64,000 nt of DNA from Tragulus kanchil (GCA_022376925.1 JAIOJX010000032.1:103284794-103348793); one strand, 5' to 3'. Numbered from the stretch's first letter, positions 45,612-62,183 are shown. Notes: generated from the letters alone by a model not told the origin. Made by a program: numbers and translations.

Positions 45612-47452
45612 GTCTTTGAAACATAGCAGCTTGAGACAATAAGCACTGATGGTCTCAGAGCGTGTGCTCAAGAGCCCAGGCATGGATTAGCGAGGTGCCC
45701 CCAGGCCATGACCCCATCTGAAGGCTTGCCCAGCCTTGGTGGGCAGGGGTATCTGCTTCCAAGCTCACACACATGGCTGTTGGCAGAATTCAGCTTCCCA
45801 CTGGCTGTTGGTCAGAGGCCTTCCGCAATTTCTTGCCTCTCGGACATCCCATCTTCATTAGAAGCAAATCACTAGGTCTAGCCCACATGCAGAGAGATGG
45901 GGGTCACACAGGGACATGAATACCAGGTGATGGGTATCGCTGGGGGCCGTCCCGAAGGCTGTGTGCGTTGAGTGGCCGAAGCAGAGGGCCTTGTGCTTCT
46001 GTTCCTGAAGGGTAGGTCGCAGTGCAGAGGGGCACCGTGACTCTTCCCGGAGGGCGTAGCAGGCAGGGTTCAGCTGATAACGATGATGTTTTATCATGGT
46101 TTAGGTTTGTGATAGTTGAATGACAACAAGCCTCCACACACCGGTAGGATGGCTCCATTCACAGAGGCTCTGCACACCCCCTGGGAAGCTTTTTCACCAA
46201 CACATATGGCTCCTTCATACCAGGAAACGTGGCGTCAAGACATCAGGGAGTGCTGCGTGGGGGGCACGGGCTTGACCTAAGCGGAACAGTGCAGGTGGAG
46301 GTTAAGACGATAGACACTGGGTCAGATGTCCAGGGCCCCATCCCAGGGCTGCATGCTTTCACCTCGCATTGGTTCTTAGCATCGCTGAGCTTCCCTTTCT
46401 GTGAAGCGGGGATAGTAATGGTACTTGTATCCTAGACTTCCTCATCCGTAAAATGGGGACATCATCATTTGGTAGGTGTCATAACTAAGAGCTGATATTT
46501 GGAAAGTGCCTAGAATACAGAGGGTGAGAGTAGGGACATCTGTCTGGTCTACCACGGCACACTCACCACCTGGCAGGGTACTGGGACACAGCGGCACTCT
46601 CTTGAGTGAATGTATGTGTCACATGGGACCTGGCACTAAAGAGACAAATACTAGGTAGATTAGTTGCCCATTGTTGTATAGCACATAGTCTTTGAAACAT
46701 AGCAGCTTGAGACAATAAGCACTGATGGTCTCAGAGCGTGTGCTCAAGAGCCCAGGCATGGATTAGCGAGGTGCCCCCAGGCCATGACCCCATCTGAAGG
46801 CTTGCCCAGCCTTGGTGGGCAGGGGTATCTGCTTCCAAGCTCACACACATGGCTGTTGGCAGAATTCAGCTTCCCACTGGCTGTTGGTCACCGGCCTTCC
46901 GCAATTTCTTGCCTCTCGGACATCCCATCTTCATTAGAAGCAAATCACGAGGTCGAGGCCAGATGCGGAGAGATGGGGGGCACACAGGGACATGAATACC
47001 AGGTGATGGGTATCGCGGGGGGCCGTCCCGAAGGCTGTGTGCGTTGAGTGGCCGAAGCAGAGGGCCTTGTGCTTCTGTTCCTGAAGGGTAGGTCGCAGTG
47101 CAGAGGGGCACCGTGACTCTTCCCGGAGGCGTAGCAGGCAGGGTTCAGCTGATAACGATGATGTTTTATCATGGTTTAGGTTTGTGATAGTTGAATGACA
47201 ACAAGCCTCCACACACCGGTAGGATGGCTCCATTCACAGAGGCTCTGCACACCCCTTGGAAGCTTTTCACCAACACATATGGCTCCTTCATACCAGGAAG
47301 CGTGGCGTCAAGACATCAGGGAGTGCTGCGTGGGGGCACGGGCTTGACCTAAGCGGAACAGTGCAGGTGGAGGTTAAGGCGATAGACACTGGGTCAGATG
47401 TCCAGGGCCCCATCCCAGGGCTGCATGCTTTCACCTCGCATTGGTTCTTAGC

Positions 47453-49622
47453 ATCGCTGAGCTTCCCTTTCTGTGAAGCGGGGATAGTAATGGTACTTGT
47501 ATCCTAGACTTCCTCATCCGTAAAATGGGGACATCATCATTTGGTAGGTGTCATAACTAAGAGCTGATATTTGGAAAGTGCCTAGAATACAGAGGGTGAG
47601 ATCACAGACGACCCCTGCCTCTCCCGGCCTGGGAGAGCTGCCTCTGCCACAGTCTGTGTGTAGCTGTGGCCATCCTGTGGGGCCAGCAAGGACCCAGGTC
47701 TCCTGTTGTAAAGCCTGAATCCGAGGCTCTGCATGCCAGCTGCCCTCTGGGAAAGGCATGACCAACTTGCTCTATGCTGATTGTGGTCATGGTCTCAGAG
47801 TAGGGCCTGAAGAGCCTTGGACTGGGGGCCAGGAGGCCAGGTTTCTCATCTCAGCTGCAACCACCCACCCTGGGGCCTTCACCTATCTGGGCTGCAATTT
47901 CCCTCTCTGTGAAAGAGTGGGAAGGCGGGACTGGATGGTCTCAAGGTCCCTTCCTGCTCTCAGGAGGGCTTGCTGGGAAAGGCATCCTGGAAGAAGTGAG
48001 GAGGACGGCAGGGGACTGGGGTGTAGGGATGGAATAGAGGCCGGCTCCTTCCTCCCTGCTGTGTGTCTGCCCCAACCAGGGTGAGGCCACACCCTCCTCT
48101 TCAGAGGCGTCCTAGACAGCATGGCAGGCAGGGCCCTGCTCCAGGGAGGGGACCAGTGGCTCCAGGTGGGAGGTGCTGCTGGGCCCTGTGCCATGTCCTT
48201 GGACCTGGCCAGCAGCTGCTCCCTAGTCTCCAGAGTGGCTGTGGTCAGCACCCTCCAATCCCAGGAGCCAATGAGGATTTGGAGTGCCCCGCGCCTGTTT
48301 TGTCACCTGCGGATTAGGAGTCATGTTTATAAACTACCTATGCAGCAAATACTCAGGAAATAGTCCCTGTCAGGATGGCAGTGATGATTTTGTATGGTTA
48401 GAGCAGAAGGCTTGAGTTCAAGCACCCAGCTCTCTTACGGTTTGGCTGTGTGACTTTGGACAAGTCGCTTTTCATCTCTGGCCTTGTGTCTGCTTTATAA
48501 ACATTAAACAACAGTGATGTCTGCCTCAGTTTATGGGGACATCGCTGAGCTTCCCTTTCTGTGAAGCGGGGATAGTAATGGTACTTGTATCCTAGAATTC
48601 CTCATCCGTAAAATGGGGACATCATCATTTGGTAGGTGTCATAACTAAGAGCTGATATTTGGAAAGTGCCTAGAATACAGAGGGTGAGATCACAGACGAC
48701 CCCTGCCTCTCCCGGCCTGGGAGAGCTGCCTCTGCCACAGGCTGTGTGTAGCTGTGGCCATCCTGTGGGGCCAGCAAGGACCCAGGTCTCCTGTTGTAAA
48801 GCCTGAATCCGAGGCTCTGCATGCCAGCTGCCCTCTGGGAAAGGCATGACCAACTTGCTCTATGCTGATTGTGGTCATGGTCTCAGAGTAGGGCCTGAAG
48901 AGCCTTGGACTGGGGGCCAGGAGGCCAGGTTTCTCATCTCAGCTGCAACCACCCACCCTGGGGCCTTCACCTATCTGGGCTGCAATTTCCCTCTCTGTGA
49001 AAGAGTGGGAAGGCGGGACTGGAGGGTCTCAAGGTCCCTTCCTGCTCTCAGGAGGGCTTGCTGGGAAAGGCATCCTGGAAGAAGTGAGGAGGACGGCAGG
49101 GGACTGGGGTGTAGGGATGGAATAGAGGCCGGCTCCTTCCTCCCTGCTGTGTGTCTGCCCCAACCAGGGTGAGGCCACACCCTCCTCTTCAGAGGCGTCC
49201 TAGACAGCATGGCAGGCAGGGCCCTGCTCCAGGGAGGGGACCAGTGGCTCCAGGTGGGAGGTGCTGCTGGGCCCTGTGCCATGTCCTTGGACCTGGCCAG
49301 CAGCTGCTCCCTAGTCTCCAGAGTGGCTGTGGTCAGCACCCTCCAATCCCAGGAGCCAATGAGGATTTGGAGTGCCCCGCGCCTGTTTTGTCACCTGCGG
49401 ATTAGGAGTCATGTTTATAAACTACCTATGCAGCAAATACTCAGGAAATAGTCCCTGTCAGGATGGCAGTGATGATTTTGTATGGTTAGAGCAGAAGGCT
49501 TGAGTTCAAGCACCCAGCTCTCTTACGGTTTGGCTGTGTGACTTTGGACAAGTCGCTTTTCATCTCTGGCCTTGTGTCTGCTTTATAAACATTAAACAAC
49601 AGTGATGTCTGCCTCAGTTTAC
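47453..49622. repeat. Direct duplication D16, offset 1088
   Basis: 47453-48534 recurs at 48541-49622 with a handful of substitutions. It lies in TTC22 intron 1. Confidence 0.95.
47790..47990 (+). repeat. MIR-like remnant
   Basis: 'gagccttggactgggggccaggaggccagg' to 'tggatggtctcaaggtcccttcctgctctc' follows the MIR-family order. It is repeated at about 48878-49078 and 58045-58245. Confidence 0.65.
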
Positions 49623-50357
49623 TGTAAATATCCAATCAAATCATGGGGTAAAGGTGCCCATAGATTCTGGGAACGTCTGAGAGGCGCACGCTCAGCCTCT
49701 TAACATTTATTGAGTACCTACTGCATGCCAGGCCCTATCTTTAAGGACTCCTGCCTTTTCGAAGCTCATGGACGAAGGGAGGAGCAAACACTTGTTCCTT
49801 CATTAATCAGCCTTGCCAGAGCCCCTCTCGGGGGTGCGGCCCACAGGAGGAGTCAGGAGTGGCTGAGGTCCCGGGCTTTTATTACATAGCCTGTACTCAA
49901 GTGATGATCATCTCTGAGTTCTGTGCACCAGAGGCCAGAGTTTCTGAACCCCAAACAGGACCCCTCTCCCAGAGGCTGACAGGGGAGGTGTACTTTCGGA
50001 ACACCAAGACCCATGTTGGCATCAGCAAGGACCTGCCAAGTCAAGTCCTGGGGAGAGCACGACAGTAACTGAGCTTCAGAGAGTGCACTTCTTTTCAGCA
50101 CAAGTGGCTGGGGAGGCTTCTGGAAGAAGCAAGAGCGTCCTGGCAGGAATTAGGCAGGTGCACTCCTGACAGGAGTGTGGTGTGTGCAAAGGTCCTTCAG
50201 TCAGGGGCCTGTGGAACCTGAGGGCTTTGGCGACAGCTGGACTGGAGCAGGGGGTGAGGCGTGGGAAAAGGGCTGCCAGCACAAGGAAGAGCCTGTGATG
50301 GTTCTGCTAAAGTGGAGTCTGAGGTCTGGTTCCTGCCCTCCTCAGCTCCATTTCCTC
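49623..50357. other. TTC22 intron 1, no gene recognised
   Basis: It includes a MIR-like start at 49700-49740 ('atttattgagtacctactgc'). No exon of TTC22 or another gene was recognised. Repeated in unit 2. Confidence 0.45.
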
Positions 50358-50480
50358 TTTTTTAAATTCCCCTTGGCACCCATGCTTGTGGGAGCTTAGT
50401 TCCCTGACCAGGGATTGAACCTGGGGGTCCTACAGAGAAAGCACCCAGTCCTAACCACTGGACCACCAGGGAATCCCCCT
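50358..50480 (-). mobile_element. CHR-type SINE fragment, minus strand
   Basis: 'gagcttagttccctgaccagg' to 'aaccactggaccaccaggg' is the complement of a CHR SINE 5' region. Copies are at 59530-59652 and 60645-60767. Confidence 0.88.
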
Positions 50481-50489
50481 TCTTGCTTC

Positions 50490-50830
50490 TGTGAACCTTA
50501 CTTTGGCAGGGACTCTAAACAACTCATACTTCTCCAAACAGGCCATGCTATGCCACATTTGCCAATGCAGGAACTGCTCTCTCTGCCTAGAAAGCAAACC
50601 CCACCCACCAGAGCCCCGCTCACATGTCACCTCCCCACTGAAACCTTCCTTCATTCAGCGCACACCTTCACAAGGTAACAGTCATGAACGTTCTTCTCCG
50701 GGTGCCTCATGGACTTTATCTTAGTCCTCACAAGGTCCCTCTGACCCCTTCTACACATGTGTGGACTTGAAAAGGCTAAATAACCTGCCCCCAACCACAG
50801 AGCTAGTAAGTGGCCACTGGGTCTATGCCA
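50490..50830 (+). repeat. L2- and MIR-like remnants
   Basis: About 50490-50670 reads as L2 ('ctctctctgcctagaaagc', 'cacatgtcacctccccactgaaacc'). About 50705-50830 reads as a MIR 3' part ('gctaaataacctgcccccaaccacagagctag'). Repeated in unit 2. Confidence 0.65.
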
Positions 50831-51559
50831 CTCTCTCTGACCCCACAGCCTTTGCTCTTTCTGGAGAAGTGGGAGAAGTGGGGTGCAGGTGGCCAGTGGA
50901 GAGAGGAGGGAGGGGAGTCCCCCACAGGCTGCCGCCTGGAAATCCAGAGTGGAAATGTGGAGAACTGGAGAGAGGGTTGTCATGTATGGGGGTCGGGGAT
51001 GGAAGGCAGAGGTGGAGTCAGCATGGGGCTGGGGAGGAAGTGGGGACAGTGGAGCGGCAGCTGGGGACCCACCGGAGCACAGTGAGAGAGTTCCCACCCA
51101 CAGAAGCACCACCGAAGGGTGGCGGCCAGGGATCTGACCTGCCCTGCCGGGTGGAGCAGCTCTAAGAGATTCTTCGTCCTGAGGGGACTCGGACTGTCCC
51201 AGGCAGGGAGGACCTGCCCCACTCCCGCCCCGAGCAGCCAAAGAACCGATGAGAGCTACTCATCTGCTAAAATAACAAGAGAAAATGTTATAAAAGTTAG
51301 TAATCCAGTCCATAATCCAAAAATAAGCAGCCCATCTGTGTGTGTAGGGTGTGTCTGTGACGTCCCTCTCAGCCTTTGGGTCCCTCTGTTTCCTCGTCCT
51401 TGAGTTACAATAAAGGATGAGGCAGATAGCTTCATCCATCATTCTTCCTCGTCATCCCTGCACACACAGTCCTACATGGATTTTTGGTGGAATCTCAAGG
51501 CTGAGTGGGTGTTAAGAGCAAGCACTCTGGAGTTAGACCAGGTTAAAAGTCTGCCTCCA
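50831..51559. other. TTC22 intron 1, no gene recognised
   Basis: Mostly purine-biased unique sequence. A long minus-strand open frame (50651-51241) shows no recognisable family. The last 45 bases are the left half of a MIR. Confidence 0.5.
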
Positions 51560-51876
51560 GGGCTTCCCTGGTGGTCCAGTGGGTAGGGACACCGCCTTGC
51601 AGTGCAAGGCGCCTGTTCGATCCCTGGCCTGGGAAGATCCACGTGCCGCGAAGCAGCTAGACCGATGTGTCCAATTACCGAGCCGGAGCTCTGGAGCGCA
51701 TGCGCCCAGAGCCGGCGCTCTGCGACAACAGAGGCCACCGTGATGGGAGGCCCACAGGAGCCAAAGAACAAAGATGGATGAAAATGGACAAATGAAGGAC
51801 CAATAAAAGTGGCCCGTCTGCTCCCTCCTTCCCACCCCACCCCCACCAAAATAAATAAATAAATAAATCTTTAAAA
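51560..51876 (+). mobile_element. SINE-B, chimeric SINE at the tandem joint
   Basis: Its left flank and body, to about 51805, match the SINE at 61847. Its 3' tail, (AAAT)n and right flank match the SINE at 40221. The switch point lies in the segment around AAATGGACAAATGAAGGACC. It has no target-site duplication. Confidence 0.9.
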
Positions 51877-52850
51877 AAAGTTATTAAATTTCACATCTAA
51901 AATTACAGGTTACACATACCTCTGGAATATTCTTTTAATTTGCCTTTGTATTGCTCAAGTTGAATATTTTTTCCCCAGGTTCACAAATTGGGTCTTTCCT
52001 CTCCTGAAAATGCTTTTTCAAGAAGATAAAGCAATGGGGTTTCTCGGGAGCCCAGCCCCAGATGGAATGAAGGCGGGAGGGACTCAGAAGTTCAGACCTG
52101 CTACAAAACCAAGTCCTGGAGGACCAGCAGCTTTGAGGCAGGGAGCACAGCCCAGTCTCCGAGAGAACAGGGGACAGATGCCAGGCCCGGGGGAGCCTGT
52201 GCACGAGCATGAAAACCGGGCCGCAGGTGGGGTGCAGAATGAGTAGGAGCTGATAGCTATCCCGAGGGACATTTACCAGCTTTCCCTACAGCATCTACCC
52301 TGACCCTGGGGGGGGGAATATCACTCCTGTCCCAGATGAGGGAAGAATAAAGTGTGAAATAATCCAGCGACTCATTCAAGGTCACACATTGCTATGGATT
52401 ACAACCAGCACAGGGAGCTCTGTCTTTCCACTGGGGTCCACTGCGGGGCAAAGAGGAGACAGAGAATCGGAAGAGGGGAAGCCTGACAGCGAAAGGAAGA
52501 GCAGCAGGAGAGCACAGGCTCCATTCAGAGCAAGGACAACACTGCCGACCTGCGGAGGAGATGGGACAGCCGCAGGAGTGAGAGTGGCTTCCGTGCCGGC
52601 TGGAAGGGCCAGGCCTGACTCACTGAGCTCAGGCAGGAAGGGCGAGTGCTCAAGGAGCAAGGGCCTGGCTCGAAGTTCAGCAAACTGGATTGTAGGCCTG
52701 TCTGGTCACACCCAGTTCTGTGACCTGAGTAAGCCCTTTTCTCGTGTTGAGCAGAGAGAGTAAGATCACCTTTTGCCAGGCACCGGGCGATACACGCCCC
52801 GTGTCTGGCACTGCACCCGTGTATCAGGCACACCTGGTTGTGCAATGCAA

Positions 52851-55400
<2,550 letters not shown>

Positions 55401-55477
55401 CTCTCTGCTTTCCCTCTGCCATGTGCCCCTTTCCAGCCAGGTGCTACCACCACTGACTTCCCCTTGCTCCCTGTGGG

Positions 55478-57680
55478 CCAGGTCTCCTTACAGCCCACCT
55501 TGGCACTTCTGCCTCTTTCTGAAATACCCTTTGCTTCACCCTTGCCTGGAAGGGTCTCCTTGCTCTCAGACATCCCCTCCACTGACTTTTCCAGGCTGGC
55601 TTAGGGCCTCTCCTGGCTCCTATAGTGTTGCTCACTGTCCATTTATAAGTCTATCTCCTCTACTCCATGCTGAGGTCTTTGAGAGTAGGGACATCTGTCT
55701 GGTCTACCACGGCACACTCACCACCTGGCAGGGTACTGGGACACAGCGGCACTCTCTTGAGTGAATGTATGTGTCACATGGGACCTGGCACTAAAGAGAC
55801 AAATACTAGGTAGATTAGTTGCCCATTGTTGTATAGCACATAGTCTTTGAAACATAGCAGCTTGAGACAATAAGCACTGATGGTCTCAGAGCGTGTGCTC
55901 AAGAGCCCAGGCATGGATTAGCGAGGTGCCCCCAGGCCATGACCCCATCTGAAGGCTTGCCCAGCCTTGGTGGGCAGGGGTATCTGCTTCCAAGCTCACA
56001 CACATGGCTGTTGGCAGAATTCAGCTTCCCACTGGCTGTTGGTCAGAGGCCTTCCGCAATTTCTTGCCTCTCGGACATCCCATCTTCATTAGAAGCAAAT
56101 CACTAGGTCTAGCCCACATGCAGAGATGGGGTCACACAGGGACATGAATACCAGGTGATGGGTATCGCTGGGGGCCGTCCCGAAGGCTGTGTGCGTTGAG
56201 TGGCCGAAGCAGAGGGCCTTGTGCTTCTGTTCCTGAAGGGTAGGTCGCAGTGCAGAGGGGCACCGTGACTCTTCCCGGAGGGCGTAGCAGGCAGGGTTCA
56301 GCTGATAACGATGATGTTTTATCATGGTTTAGGTTTGTGATAGTTGAATGACAACAAGCCTCCACACACCCGGGAGGATGGCTCCATTCACAGAGGCTCT
56401 GCACACCCCCTTGGAAGCTTTTTCACCAACACATATGGCTCCTTCATACCAGGAAACGTGGCGTCAAGACATCAGGGAGTGCTGCGTGGGGGGCACGGGC
56501 TTGACCTAAGCGGAACAGTGCAGGTGGAGGTTAAGCGATAGACACTGGGTCAGATGTCCAGGGCCCCATCCCAGGGCCAGGTCTCCTTACAGCCCACCTT
56601 GGCACTTCTGCCTCTTTCTGAAATACCCTTCGCTTCCCCCTTGCCTGGCAGGGTCTCCTTGCTCTCAGACCTCCCCTCCCCTGACTTTTCCAGGCTGGCT
56701 TAGGGCCTCTCCTGGCTCCTATAGTGTTGCTCACTGTCCATTTATAAGTCTATCTCCTCTACTCCATGCTGAGGTCTTTGAGAGTAGGGACATCTGTCTG
56801 GTCTACCACGGCACACTCACCACCTGGCAGGGTACTGGGACACAGCGGCACTCTCTTGAGTGAATGTATGTGTCACATGGGACCTGGCACTAAAGAGACA
56901 AATACTAGGTAGATTAGTTGCCCATTGTTGTATAGCACATAGTCTTTGAAACATAGCAGCTTGAGACAATAAGCACTGATGGTCTCAGAGCGTGTGCTCA
57001 AGAGCCCAGGCATGGATTAGCGAGGTGCCCCCAGGCCATGACCCCATCTGAAGGCTTGCCCAGCCTTGGTGGGCAGGGGTATCTGCTTCCAAGCTCACAC
57101 ACATGGCTGTTGGCAGAATTCAGCTTCCCACTGGCTGTTGGTCAGAGGCCTTCCGCAATTTCTTGCCTCTCGGACATCCCATCTTCATTAGAAGCAAATC
57201 ACTAGGTCTAGCCCACATGCAGAGATGGGGTCACACAGGGACATGAATACCAGGTGATGGGTATCGCTGGGGGCCGTCCCGAAGGCTGTGTGCGTTGAGT
57301 GGCCGAAGCAGAGGGCCTTGTGCTTCTGTTCCTGAAGGGTAGGTCGCAGTGCAGAGGGGCACCGTGACTCTTCCCGGAGGGCGTAGCAGGCAGGGTTCAG
57401 CTGATAACGATGATGTTTTATCATGGTTTAGGTTTGTGATAGTTGAATGACAACAAGCCTCCACACACCGGTAGGATGGCTCCATTCACAGAGGCTCTGC
57501 ACACCCCCTTGGAAGCTTTTTCACCAACACATATGGCTCCTTCATACCAGGAAACGTGGCGTCAAGACATCAGGGAGTGCTGCGTGGGGGGCACGGGCTT
57601 GACCTAAGCGGAACAGTGCAGGTGGAGGTTAAGACGATAGACACTGGGTCAGATGTCCAGGGCCCCATCCCAGGGCTGCA
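55478..57680. repeat. Direct duplication D18, offset about 1099
   Basis: 55478-56575 recurs at 56576-57675. Copy 2 shows several substitutions in its first 120 bases (56630-56690) beside the joint. Confidence 0.95.
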
Positions 57681-58884
57681 TGCTTTCACCTCGCATTGGT
57701 TCTTAGCATCGCTGAGCTTCCCTTTCTGTGAAGCGGGGATAGTAATGGTACTTGTATCCTAGACTTCCTCATCCGTAAAATGGGGACATCATCATTTGGT
57801 AGGTGTCATAACTAAGAGCTGATATTTGGAAAGTGCCTAGAATACAGAGGGTGAGATCACAGACGACCCCTGCCTCTCCCGGCCTGGGAGAGCTGCCTCT
57901 GCCACAGGCTGTGTGTAGCTGTGGCCATCCTGTGGGGCCAGCAAGGACCCAGGTCTCCTGTTGTAAAGCCTGAATCCGAGGCTCTGCATGCCAGCTGCCC
58001 TCTGGGAAAGGCATGACCAACTTGCTCTATGCTGATTGTGGTCATGGTCTCAGAGTAGGGCCTGAAGAGCCTTGGACTGGGGGCCAGGAGGCCAGGTTTC
58101 TCATCTCAGCTGCAACCACCCACCCTGGGGCCTTCACCTATCTGGGCTGCAATTTCCCTCTCTGTGAAAGAGTGGGAAGGCGGGACTGGATGGTCTCCAA
58201 GGTCCCTTCCTGCTCTCAGGAGGGGGCTTGCTGGGGAAAGGCATCCTGGAAGAAGTGAGGAGGACGGCAGGGGACTGGGGTGTAGGGATGGAATAGAGGC
58301 CGGCTCCTTCCTCCCTGCTGTGTGTCTGCCCCAACCAGGGTGAGGGCCACACCCTCCTCTTCAGAGGCGTCCTAGACAGCATGGCAGGCAGGGCCCTGCT
58401 CCAGGGAGGGGACCAGTGGCTCCAGGTGGGAGGTGCTGCTGGGCCCTGTGCCATGTCCTTGGACCTGGCCAGCAGCTGCTCCCTAGTCTCCAGAGTGGCT
58501 GTGGTCAGCACCCTCCAATCCCAGGAGCCAATGAGGATTTGGAGTGCCCCGCGCCTGTTTTGTCACCTGCGGATTAGGAGTCATGTTTATAAACTACCTA
58601 TGCAGCAAATACTCAGGAAATAGTCCCTGTCAGGATGGCAGTGATGATTTTGTATGGTTAGAGCAGAAGGCTTGAGTTCAAGCACCCAGCTCTCTTACGG
58701 TTTGGCTGTGTGACTTTGGACAAGTCGCTTTTCATCTCTGGCCTTGTGTCTGCTTTATAAACATTAAACAACAGTGATGTCTGCCTCAGTTTACTGTAAA
58801 TATCCAATCAAATCATGGGGTAAAGGTGCCCATAGATTCTGGGAACGTCTGAGAGGCGCACGCTCAGCCTCTTAACATTTATTG

Positions 58885-61063
58885 AGTACCTACTGCATGC
58901 CAGGCCCTATCTTTAAGGACTCCTGCCTTTTCGAAGCTCATGGACGAAGGGAGGAGCAAACACTTGTTCCTTCATTAATCAGCCTTGCCAGAGCCCCTCT
59001 CGGGGGTGCGGCCCACAGGAGGAGTCAGGAGTGGCTGAGGTCCCGGGCTTTTATTACATAGCCTGTACTCAAGTGATGATCATCTCTGAGTTCTGTGCAC
59101 CAGAGGCCAGAGTTTCTGAACCCCAAACAGGACCCCTCTCCCAGAGGCTGACAGGGGAGGTGTACTTTCGGAACACCAAGACCCATGTTGGCATCAGCAA
59201 GGACCTGCCAAGTCAAGTCCTGGGGAGAGCACGACAGTAACTGAGCTTCAGAGAGTGCACTTCTTTTCAGCACAAGTGGCTGGGGAGGCTTCTGGAAGAA
59301 GCAAGAGCGTCCTGGCAGGAATTAGGCAGGTGCACTCCTGACAGGAGTGTGGTGTGTGCAAAGGTCCTTCAGTCAGGGGCCTGTGGAACCTGAGGGCTTT
59401 GGCGACAGCTGGACTGGAGCAGGGGGTGAGGCGTGGGAAAAGGGCTGCCAGCACAAGGAAGAGCCTGTGATGGTTCTGCTAAAGTGGAGTCTGAGGTCTG
59501 GTTCCTGCCTCCTAAGCTCCATTTCCTCTTTTTTAAATTCCCCTTGGCACCCATGCTTGTGGGAGCTTAGTTCCCTGACCAGGGATTGAACCTGGGGGTC
59601 CTACAGAGAAAGCACCCAGTCCTAACCACTGGACCACCAGGGAATCCCCCTTCTTGCTTCTGTGAACCTTACTTTGGCAGGGACTCTAAACAACTCATAC
59701 TTCTCCAAACAGGCCATGCTATGCCACATTTGCCAATGCAGGAACTGCTCTCTCTGCCTAGAAAGCAAACCCCACCCACCAGAGCCCCGCTCACATGTCA
59801 CCTCCCCACTGAAACCTTCCTTCATTCAGCGCACACCTTCACAAGGTAACAGTCATGAACGTTCTTCTCCGGGTGCCTCATGGACTTTATCTTAGTCCTC
59901 ACAAGGTCCCTCTGACCCCTTCTACACATGTGTGGACTTGAAAAGGAAAATTTATAGTTCTTAAATACCATCTCAGGGGAAAGGGCCAAACTCTCTGGAG
60001 GTCCCGAGTACCTACTGCATGCCAGGCCCTATCTTTAAGGACTCCTGCCTTTTAAGCTCATGGACGAAGGGAGGAGCAAACACTTGTTCCTTCATTAATC
60101 AGCCTTGCCAGAGCCCTCTCGGGGTGCGGCCCACAGGAGGAGTCAGGAGTGGCTGAGGTCCCGGGCTTTTATTACATAGCCTGTACTCAAGTGATGATCA
60201 TCTCTGAGTTCTGTGCACCAGAGGCCAGAGTTTCTGAACCCCAAACAGGACCCCTCTCCCAGAGGCTGACAGGGGAGGTGTACTTTCGGAACACCAAGAC
60301 CCATGTTGGCATCAGCAAGGACCTGCCAAGTCAAGTCCTGGGGAGAGCACGACAGTAACTGAGCTTCAGAGAGTGCACTTCTTTTCAGCACAAGTGGCTG
60401 GGGAGGCTTCTGGAAGAAGCAAGAGCGTCCTGGCAGGAATTAGGCAGGTGCACTCCTGACAGGAGTGTGGTGTGTGCAAAGGTCCTTCAGTCAGGGGCCT
60501 GTGGAACCTGAGGGCTTTGGCGACAGCTGGACTGGAGCAGGGGGTGAGGCGTGGGAAAAGGGCTGCCAGCACAAGGAAGAGCCTGTGATGGTTCTGCTAA
60601 AGTGGAGTCTGAGGTCTGGTTCCTGCCTCCTCAGCTCCATTTCCTCTTTTAAATTCCCCTTGGCACCCATGCTTGTGGGAGCTTAGTTCCCTGACCAGGG
60701 ATTGAACCTGGGGGTCCTACAGAGAAAGCACCCAGTCCTAACCACTGGACCACCAGGGAATCCCCCTTCTTGCTTCTGTGAACCTTACTTTGGCAGGGAC
60801 TCTAAACAACTCATACTTCTCCAAACAGGCCATGCTATGCCACATTTGCCAATGCAGGAACTGCTCTCTCTGCCTAGAAAGCAAACCCCACCCACCAGAG
60901 CCCCGCTCACATGTCACCTCCCCACTGAAACCTTCCTTCATTCAGCGCACACCTTCACAAGGTAACAGTCATGAACGTTCTTCTCCGGGTGCCTCATGGA
61001 CTTTATCTTAGTCCTCACAAGGTCCCTCTGACCCCTTCTACACATGTGTGGACTTGAAAAGGC
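58885..61063. repeat. Direct duplication D19, offset 1118
   Basis: 58885-59945 recurs from about 60003 to 61063. About 60 bases of sequence seen nowhere else in the window (59946-60005) separate the copies. Confidence 0.95.
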
Positions 61064-61831
61064 TAAATAACCTGCCCCCAACCACAGAGCTAGTAAGTGG
61101 CCACTGGGTCTATGCCACTCTCTCTGACCCCACAGCCTTTGCTCTTTCTGGAGAAGTGGGAGAAGTGGGGTGCAGGTGGCCAGTGGAGAGAGGAGGGAGG
61201 GGAGTCCCCCACAGGCTGCCGCCTGGAAATCCAGAGTGGAAATGTGGAGAACTGGAGAGAGGGTTGTCATGTATGGGGGTCGGGGATGGAAGGCAGAGGT
61301 GGAGTCAGCATGGGGCTGGGGAGGAAGTGGGGACAGTGGAGCGGCAGCTGGGGACCCACCGGAGCACAGTGAGAGAGTTCCCACCCACAGAAGCACCACC
61401 GAAGGGTGGCGGCCAGGGATCTGACCTGCCCTGCCGGGTGGAGCAGCTCTAAGAGATTCTTCGTCCTGAGGGGACTCGGACTGTCCCAGGCAGGGAGGAC
61501 CTGCCCCACTCCCGCCCCGAGCAGCCAAAGAACCGATGAGAGCTACTCATCTGCTAAAATAACAAGAGAAAATGTTATAAAAGTTAGTAATCCAGTCCAT
61601 AATCCAAAAATAAGCAGCCCATCTGTGTGTGTAGGGTGTGTCTGTGACGTCCCTCTCAGCCTTTGGGTCCCTCTGTTTCCTCGTCCTTGAGTTACAATAA
61701 AGGATGAGGCAGATAGCTTCATCCATCATTCTTCCTCGTCATCCCTGCACACACAGTCCTACATGGATTTTTGGTGGAATCTCAAGGCTGAGTGGGTGTT
61801 AAGAGCAAGCACTCTGGAGTTAGACCAGGTT

Positions 61832-62183
61832 AAAAGTCTGCCTCCAGGGCTTCCCTGGTGGTCCAGTGGGTAGGGACACCGCCTTGCAGTGCAAGGGGCG
61901 CCTGTTCGATCCCTGGCCTGGGAAGATCCACGTGCCGCGAAGCAGCTAGACCGATGTGTCCAATTACCGAGCCGGAGCTCTGGAGCGCATGCGCCCAGAG
62001 CCGGCGCTCTGCGACAACAGAGGCCACCGTGATGGGAGGCCCACAGGAGCCAAAGAACAAAGATGGATGAAAATGGACAAATGAAGGACCAGTGGAAGTA
62101 GCCCGCCTGCTCCCCTCCCTGCCCAAGCCCTCCCCCGCCCAAAAGCATTAAAAGAAAAAAAAAAAAAAAAAGTCTGCCTCCAC
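61832..62183 (+). mobile_element. SINE-C, intact SINE with target-site duplications
   Basis: The body starts at 61847 and ends in an A-run near 62170. The flanking duplication AAAAGTCTGCCTCCA lies at 61832-61846 and about 62169-62183. It is inserted in the middle of a MIR, whose halves lie at about 61805-61846 and 62184-62310. Confidence 0.9.

Noticed and set aside
50651..51241. Minus-strand open frame of 196 codons (also at 60938-61528) as a gene
   Set aside because: The composition is proline- and serine-rich with no recognised domain, and it lies in TTC22 intron sequence with MIR and L2 pieces. The two occurrences only reflect the tandem duplication.
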